DNA of 64,000 nt, from assembly GCA_964472295.1 (NCBI GenBank), contig CAYYJQ010000002.1:50436-114435 (forward strand). The letters are read 5' to 3'. The translations under genes and the position numbers were made by a program. Source of the DNA: JAJRZX01 sp964472295 (GTDB lineage Bacteria > Desulfobacterota > GWC2-55-46 > JADFVP01). The first letter of the stretch is position 1; each line of letters starts with the position of its first letter. Positions 60,202 to 64,000 of this stretch are shown in pieces. The notes under the pieces are model-generated. The model did no database searches. It was given only the letters and a program-made list of their open reading frames with translations, and was not told the DNA's origin.

Positions 60202-62718
60202 CTATCCGCCGTAAGTCTTGACAAAAAGCCCCTCTCCGTCAGTAGATACCTCAACGGCCCCATCAAAGTCAGTGCGAAGCACCCTTGCGCCAACCTTCCT
60301 GTAATTGGAAAGGCTCCGGGCCGATGGAAAACCAAAGCGGTTGCCCCGCCCAAGGGATATTACAACAAGCCTCGGCCTCAAGGTCCTTAAAAAACCCATG
60401 CTCGAACTCGTCCTGCTCCCGTGGTGAGGGGCCTTGAGTACATCGGCGCCCATATTACCGAGCCCCGCGAGATAGGCCTCGGCAGGGGCCTCGATGTCGC
60501 CTGTAAAGAGAAAGGTCCTTGCCCCGTATGTGAGCCTTACCACAAGGGACCTGTCGTTAAGGCCCGCTTCAGTCTCAGGCGGCGTTGGCAGGACCTCAAT
60601 CCGCGCGCCCTCAACCATGAAAGACCTTCTCTTTCTTCCAAGCGTTCTCAGGGGCACACCGGCCCCGGCAAGCCTCTTCCCAAGTTCACCGAGCCTTCCC
60701 CTTCCGTTCCACCAGAACTCGCCCACCGGGAAATTGCCAGCAAGATACTTAAGCCCGCCCATGTGGTCATTCTGCGCGTGGCTCAGAACCATGTAATCAA
60801 TGCGCCTTATCTTTTTGTACCTCAGGAGCGGCGCTATAATGCCTCTTCCCGTATCAAAGGCCCCCTCACCCCCTCCAAAGCCACCGCCGTCTATTAGCAT
60901 GACATGACCGCCTGGAAACTCGATGAGCGAGGCATCGCCCTGCCCCACGCTGATGAATGTAACCTTTAGACGCGGATTAAGGCCTGCCTCAACGCCGGGA
61001 TAGGCAACAAGGACAAGTATGGCAACCGCGCTAAGAGGGATCATTACCCTGAAGAGGCGGGCCCTCTTAAGGCCAAATAGCGCGAAGATAAATAGATATA
61101 TGAAAAAGACCTCCACTGGAGCGGGCCTTGATAGATGAAGAGAAGACAGCCCCGAGGCAGAGAAAGCCCCAACCACTCCGAGCATGGCATGAGAGGCGTA
61201 TCCCGCAAGATGAAAGCCCCAGCCCGCAAGGGTCGCGGAGATGGGTATTAGCGTTGACGAAATAAAGAGGGCTTCAACCATAAAAGTGGTAAGGGGCAGG
61301 ACGAGCATATTGGTAAATAGCCCTACAGTGGAGATGGAACCGAAGTGATAGGCAACAGCGGGCCATGTGCCAAGAGACGCCGCCATGGTTACGGCGACAA
61401 GGTCCGTGCCGCGCCGCCTTAACCACGAAGAGAGGGCTCGGAGCCTTGATGCGCCCGATAAATCTCCAAACTGGTCAGGTTCTTTTCGGGCGAAGCCCCT
61501 TAAAAAGGCCTGAAAAACAGGGGTGAGATAGAGTATGAAAAACACGGCAAGAAAGGATAGTTGAAATGAGGCCTCGAAGATAGAGGCAGGGGCTGTGGCG
61601 AGAATGATGAGTCCGGCAAGGGCCAGTGTATTATAGTAACTCCTGCCCCTGTCCATGAGCACGGAGAAGATAAAGGCCGCGGCCATGATAACGGCCCGCT
61701 CTGTAGGGCGCGAGAACCCGGCCATGAACCCGTAGGCAAGCACGGGAACAAGGCTCATAAGGAGGGCCGTCTTCTTGATATTAAGGCGAAGGGCCAGAAA
61801 GGCCGAGCGCTTCAAGAGCGAGACAAAGATAAAATAGGTGAAAAAGGCCACGATGCCCACGTGAAGCCCTGATATGGCGAGCACATGGGCCGCGCCCGCG
61901 CGCGAAAAGGCCCTGCGAGTCTTCGCGCCTATGCCGCTCCTCTCGCCCGTGACAAGGGCCTTGAGTATCTCCGGGTGCGCGGCGCCCGAGGCATCGATAA
62001 AGTTGTTTATGCCCTTTCTGGCCCTCTCGGCAAGGCCCCGGGCGCCCTGTCCATACGTGCCGCCACGTCCAAACCGGATGACCCAGGCAGGGCTCCGCAC
62101 GTATCCAAGTGCCTCTACGCCCCGGCCCCGGAGCCAGCGAACATAATTGAACTCCCCGGGGTTCCCAAAATTATGTGGGCGCTTCAGGTACCCCAGAAAG
62201 CGCACGTAATCTCCAGTCCCTATGCCCTCCACCCTGCCTCGCACGCTGAGACGCACCCCGCCTCTGGCCACCTGCCTATGCCCGCCAGATGAGATGCTCC
62301 TCGTTGAGACAATAAAGCGCGTATAGCGCCCCCTGAACTCGGCCTCGCCCGTGACCACGCCCGTTACGTCATAGAGGGACCCCGCCCCCTTTGCCCCTTT
62401 TCCAGAGCTCCTCTCGTCCGGCCCGGCCTCCTTTATGGCCGTGGTGATATGGCCCGGAGGCATAAGCCCCGGCCCATATGGAGCGATGAAGAGAAGACCA
62501 AGAAAGAAAAAGACCGGAGTTATGACGATAAAACTGAAGCCATGCCTCAGGAAAAAGGCAAGGACAGGAAAGACGAACCCGAGGACCACGATGGCGTAAA
62601 GCACATGAGGAGAGAGAGGAAAAAAACCACCCGCCATAATACCCGCGCCAAAGGCAAGGGATACGGGAGCAAGGGGGGCCAGGTCAAAGAATCTTCTCGC
62701 TGAAAGTTCCCTCTCCAT
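60202..62718 (-). CDS. comEC: ComEC/Rec2-type DNA-uptake membrane protein
   Basis: An 838-residue protein. A ComEC-type N-terminal region (about 100-220), a competence membrane domain with about ten spans (about 230-560, VLAISGLHVGIVAFFTYF), and a C-terminal MBL-fold domain (about 575-838; SVGQGDASLIEFPGGHVML, LSHAQNDHMGGLKYL, FLFTGDIEAPAE). In the MBL domain the usual HxHxDH appears as HAQNDH, so the first metal His is retained but the second is Gln. The family moves one DNA strand into the cytoplasm. No other com genes are in the window, and no DNA-uptake machinery can be claimed from this alone. Confidence 0.88.
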   Translation of the reverse strand: MERELSARRFFDLAPLAPVSLAFGAGIMAGGFFPLSPHVLYAIVVLGFVFPVLAFFLRHGFSFIVITPVFFFLGLLFIAPYGPGLMPPGHITTAIKEAGPDERSSGKGAKGAGSLYDVTGVVTGEAEFRGRYTRFIVSTRSISSGGHRQVARGGVRLSVRGRVEGIGTGDYVRFLGYLKRPHNFGNPGEFNYVRWLRGRGVEALGYVRSPAWVIRFGRGGTYGQGARGLAERARKGINNFIDASGAAHPEILKALVTGERSGIGAKTRRAFSRAGAAHVLAISGLHVGIVAFFTYFIFVSLLKRSAFLALRLNIKKTALLMSLVPVLAYGFMAGFSRPTERAVIMAAAFIFSVLMDRGRSYYNTLALAGLIILATAPASIFEASFQLSFLAVFFILYLTPVFQAFLRGFARKEPDQFGDLSGASRLRALSSWLRRRGTDLVAVTMAASLGTWPAVAYHFGSISTVGLFTNMLVLPLTTFMVEALFISSTLIPISATLAGWGFHLAGYASHAMLGVVGAFSASGLSSLHLSRPAPVEVFFIYLFIFALFGLKRARLFRVMIPLSAVAILVLVAYPGVEAGLNPRLKVTFISVGQGDASLIEFPGGHVMLIDGGGFGGGEGAFDTGRGIIAPLLRYKKIRRIDYMVLSHAQNDHMGGLKYLAGNFPVGEFWWNGRGRLGELGKRLAGAGVPLRTLGRKRRSFMVEGARIEVLPTPPETEAGLNDRSLVVRLTYGARTFLFTGDIEAPAEAYLAGLGNMGADVLKAPHHGSRTSSSMGFLRTLRPRLVVISLGRGNRFGFPSARSLSNYRKVGARVLRTDFDGAVEVSTDGEGLFVKTYGG

Positions 62719-62872
62719 GAAGGTCCCCTGTCATAAACCACGCGTTGAGTAACACCTCGGGTTGAACCAGGATTGTAATATAAACAACCATATATTTAAA
62801 GAGAATAAAGGACGCAGGGATTGATATATCCCCTTGCGCAGGGGAGCGTGAGAAGATAGAATAAGATTGATT

Positions 62873-63024
62873 ACTTTCTTTTAGCCTTTGGCAGGGTGGG
62901 CACTGCACACCAAAAGATAAGTAGGTTGGGCAGAGCGTCTGCGAACCGGACAAAAAGTAGGGTGGGCACTGCCCACCAGAAAAGACAGTGTGGGTTACAG
63001 GGTGGGCTCTGCCATCCAAAAAAA
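62873..63024 (+). repeat. Dispersed intergenic repeat, copy 6
   Basis: Modules include a degenerate TTACTTTCTTTT arm, GTGGGCACTGCACACC, GGTTGGGCAGAGC followed by GCGAACCGG, a perfect GTGGGCACTGCCCACC (about 62962-62978) and GTGGGCTCTGCCATCC. It fills most of the 62719-63040 gap (322 bp); no gene is seen. Copies of the palindrome are doubled here. Confidence 0.65.
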
Positions 63025-63040
63025 ACAGAAAGGACAACAT

Positions 63041-63823
63041 ATGAAGACCAAAAAGGCCCTTTTCATGACTATCTCGCTATTCTTCCTGCTCGCGCTCCTT
63101 TCCGCTCCGGTCCACGCTGGCTGGGTCGAGAAAGACAGGCAGGCTGGCACCATGTACATCTCTGGCGCGCTTATAAAAGTAGTGCCCCAGCGCAGTAACG
63201 GCATGTGGTCCGTAATGGACCTTAACTCAGGCCTCATAACCATGATCAACAGGCCGGGAAGGACCTATGCCGTAATCGACCCTAAGACTTTCTGCTCAGA
63301 GATGAAATCAATGATGACGGGAATGATGCAGGGCATGCCCCCGGAACAGCGCGCCATGATGGAACAGATGATGGGAGGTCAGGGCGCCGGTCATACCCCC
63401 AGCGTAAGGGTACGGCGGGTAGGCTCTGGAGGCAAGGTTGCGGGACACGACACAATAAAGTACAGCGTTACAGTGGACGGAAGACCCTACAGAGACATCT
63501 GGCTTGCCCCGGGCGCTCCAATAATGAATGATATGAGAAGATACTTGAAGAAGTCCTCGGAGATGAACGCCAGCATGGCGGCCTGCTCCAATATGGGCCC
63601 CGGCATGGCAGGGGGCGGCCCTGCGCCCGAGGCCTCGAAAGAGTACCAGGCCATCGCCGAAAAGGGCTGGACCATGAAGGAACTCGATAGAAAAACAGGC
63701 AAGGTGGATAAAGAGGTGACAAGCCTTGAGAAAAAGTCCCTCCCAGCCTCGACCTTCCGCGTGCCAATCGGATACAGAAAGGTCAACATGCGCGAGATGA
63801 TGATGGGTAGAGGACCAAGGTAA
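63041..63823 (+). CDS. Secreted Met-rich protein of unknown function
   Basis: A 260-residue protein from ATG 63041, with AAAGGA 11 bp upstream; the GTG at 62990 lies inside the repeat. A signal peptide ends near residue 23 (SAPVHAGW). The mature chain has a beta-rich part (GTMYISGALIKVVPQRSNGM, SVMDLNSGLITMINRPGRTY) followed by a Met-rich segment (MMTGMMQGMPPEQRAMMEQM, about residues 89-108) and a second Met-rich end. It resembles DUF4412-like periplasmic proteins. Met-rich segments can bind copper or suffer oxidation, but this is inference. Confidence 0.65.
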   Translation: MKTKKALFMTISLFFLLALLSAPVHAGWVEKDRQAGTMYISGALIKVVPQRSNGMWSVMDLNSGLITMINRPGRTYAVIDPKTFCSEMKSMMTGMMQGMPPEQRAMMEQMMGGQGAGHTPSVRVRRVGSGGKVAGHDTIKYSVTVDGRPYRDIWLAPGAPIMNDMRRYLKKSSEMNASMAACSNMGPGMAGGGPAPEASKEYQAIAEKGWTMKELDRKTGKVDKEVTSLEKKSLPASTFRVPIGYRKVNMREMMMGRGPR

Positions 63824-63832
63824 GGGCGGGGT

Positions 63833-64000
63833 TTAGATCGTGTGAGAAGGAGCGCGCAGAGAAATTTTGATCAACTCATCAAAACTTCTCACCCTATACT
63901 TCTCGTACCCTTCATGCTTCACATAGAGCCAACCGTATTTAATATCACTTTGAACAGAGTTAATATCTTCGCACCATTGTTTCAGGCGGTCTATCTTTAG
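63833..64000 (-). CDS. C-terminal end of a probable type III restriction/DEAD helicase protein
   Basis: The 55 residues visible before stop TAA (63833) read DRLKQWCEDINSVQSDIKYG, then WLYVKHEGYEKYRVRSFDEL. They resemble the C-terminus of type III restriction Res subunits or related helicases. The rest lies past the window edge. Identification rests on this short block only. Confidence 0.5.
   Translation of the reverse strand, partial: LKIDRLKQWCEDINSVQSDIKYGWLYVKHEGYEKYRVRSFDELIKISLRAPSHTI

Noticed and set aside
62990..63040. GTG start extending the Met-rich protein upstream
   Set aside because: The added residues come from repeat copy 6, and the ATG at 63041 has a proper signal and ribosome-binding site.

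Overview
The window looks like a chromosome segment of a free-living Gram-negative bacterium. Outer-membrane genes (a Wza-type lipoprotein and a small porin), an ABC-dependent polysaccharide cluster, a CheA/MCP chemosensory unit, sigma-54 regulation, lar genes and ComEC all fit this. The composition is GC-rich, with many AGG/AGA arginine and ATA isoleucine codons. Gene content is of deltaproteobacterial (Desulfuromonadota-like) or Nitrospirota type; this placement is inference, and there is no rRNA marker. I recognise no rRNA, tRNA, CRISPR array, IS element or prophage.

Layout. (1) 1-10.8 kb, minus strand: an exopolysaccharide operon read from a sigma-70-like promoter near 10.98 kb. Its order is a nucleotidyltransferase-like/sugar-phosphotransferase fusion, a Wza-type export lipoprotein with tripled repeats, a 39-residue membrane protein, a Wzc-type co-polymerase/BY-kinase, a radical SAM/SPASM protein, a MurJ-like flippase, a WecG-type glycosyltransferase and an AlkP-superfamily hydrolase cut by the window edge. 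A LuxR-type regulator lies upstream. (2) 12.0-31.2 kb, plus strand: a second glycan cluster of Wzm/Wzt (ABC transporter) type. It has two methyltransferases, one with a coiled-coil tail directly after wzt, several GT4 and GT2 enzymes, a GT4-AlkP/sulfatase-like fusion, a polyprenyl-phosphate-sugar synthase and two large membrane proteins. A DUF2249-hemerythrin gene and another GT2 gene close this part. (3) 31.6-42.9 kb, minus strand: a nitrogen-control island. It holds an NtrB/NtrC-like pair with thiE, nirB, two Amt transporters, PII and a Gcw_chp/TorF porin behind a sigma-54 promoter, then a class I glutamine amidotransferase. The same 17-bp palindrome sits at the ntrBC promoter and upstream of the sigma-54 promoter. 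(4) 43-64 kb: glgA, uvrD/pcrA, galU, hsp20, lon, thiL, an MCP-CheW/REC-CheA unit, larB-larC, an MBL-fold protein, a DUF4124 protein, comEC, a Met-rich secreted protein, and the C-terminal end of a probable restriction/helicase protein at the right edge.

How the genes fit together. The first cluster initiates, flips and exports an undecaprenol-linked polysaccharide. The second makes a chain that is probably capped by methylation and recognised by the Wzt C-terminal domain. GalU and GlgA link both to central sugar metabolism. The nitrogen island has the logic of an ammonium-starvation response, with promoter, candidate enhancer site, a tandem structured leader and transporter genes in order. 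Several intergenic regions share a composite dispersed repeat.

Most notable observations: the shared operator palindrome; a 141-bp tandem leader element with compensatory stem changes; an export lipoprotein with exact 62-aa x3 and 18-aa x3 internal repeats; a GT4/AlkP-like fusion with a Thr at the nucleophile site; and a probable chain-capping methyltransferase with a coiled-coil ruler.
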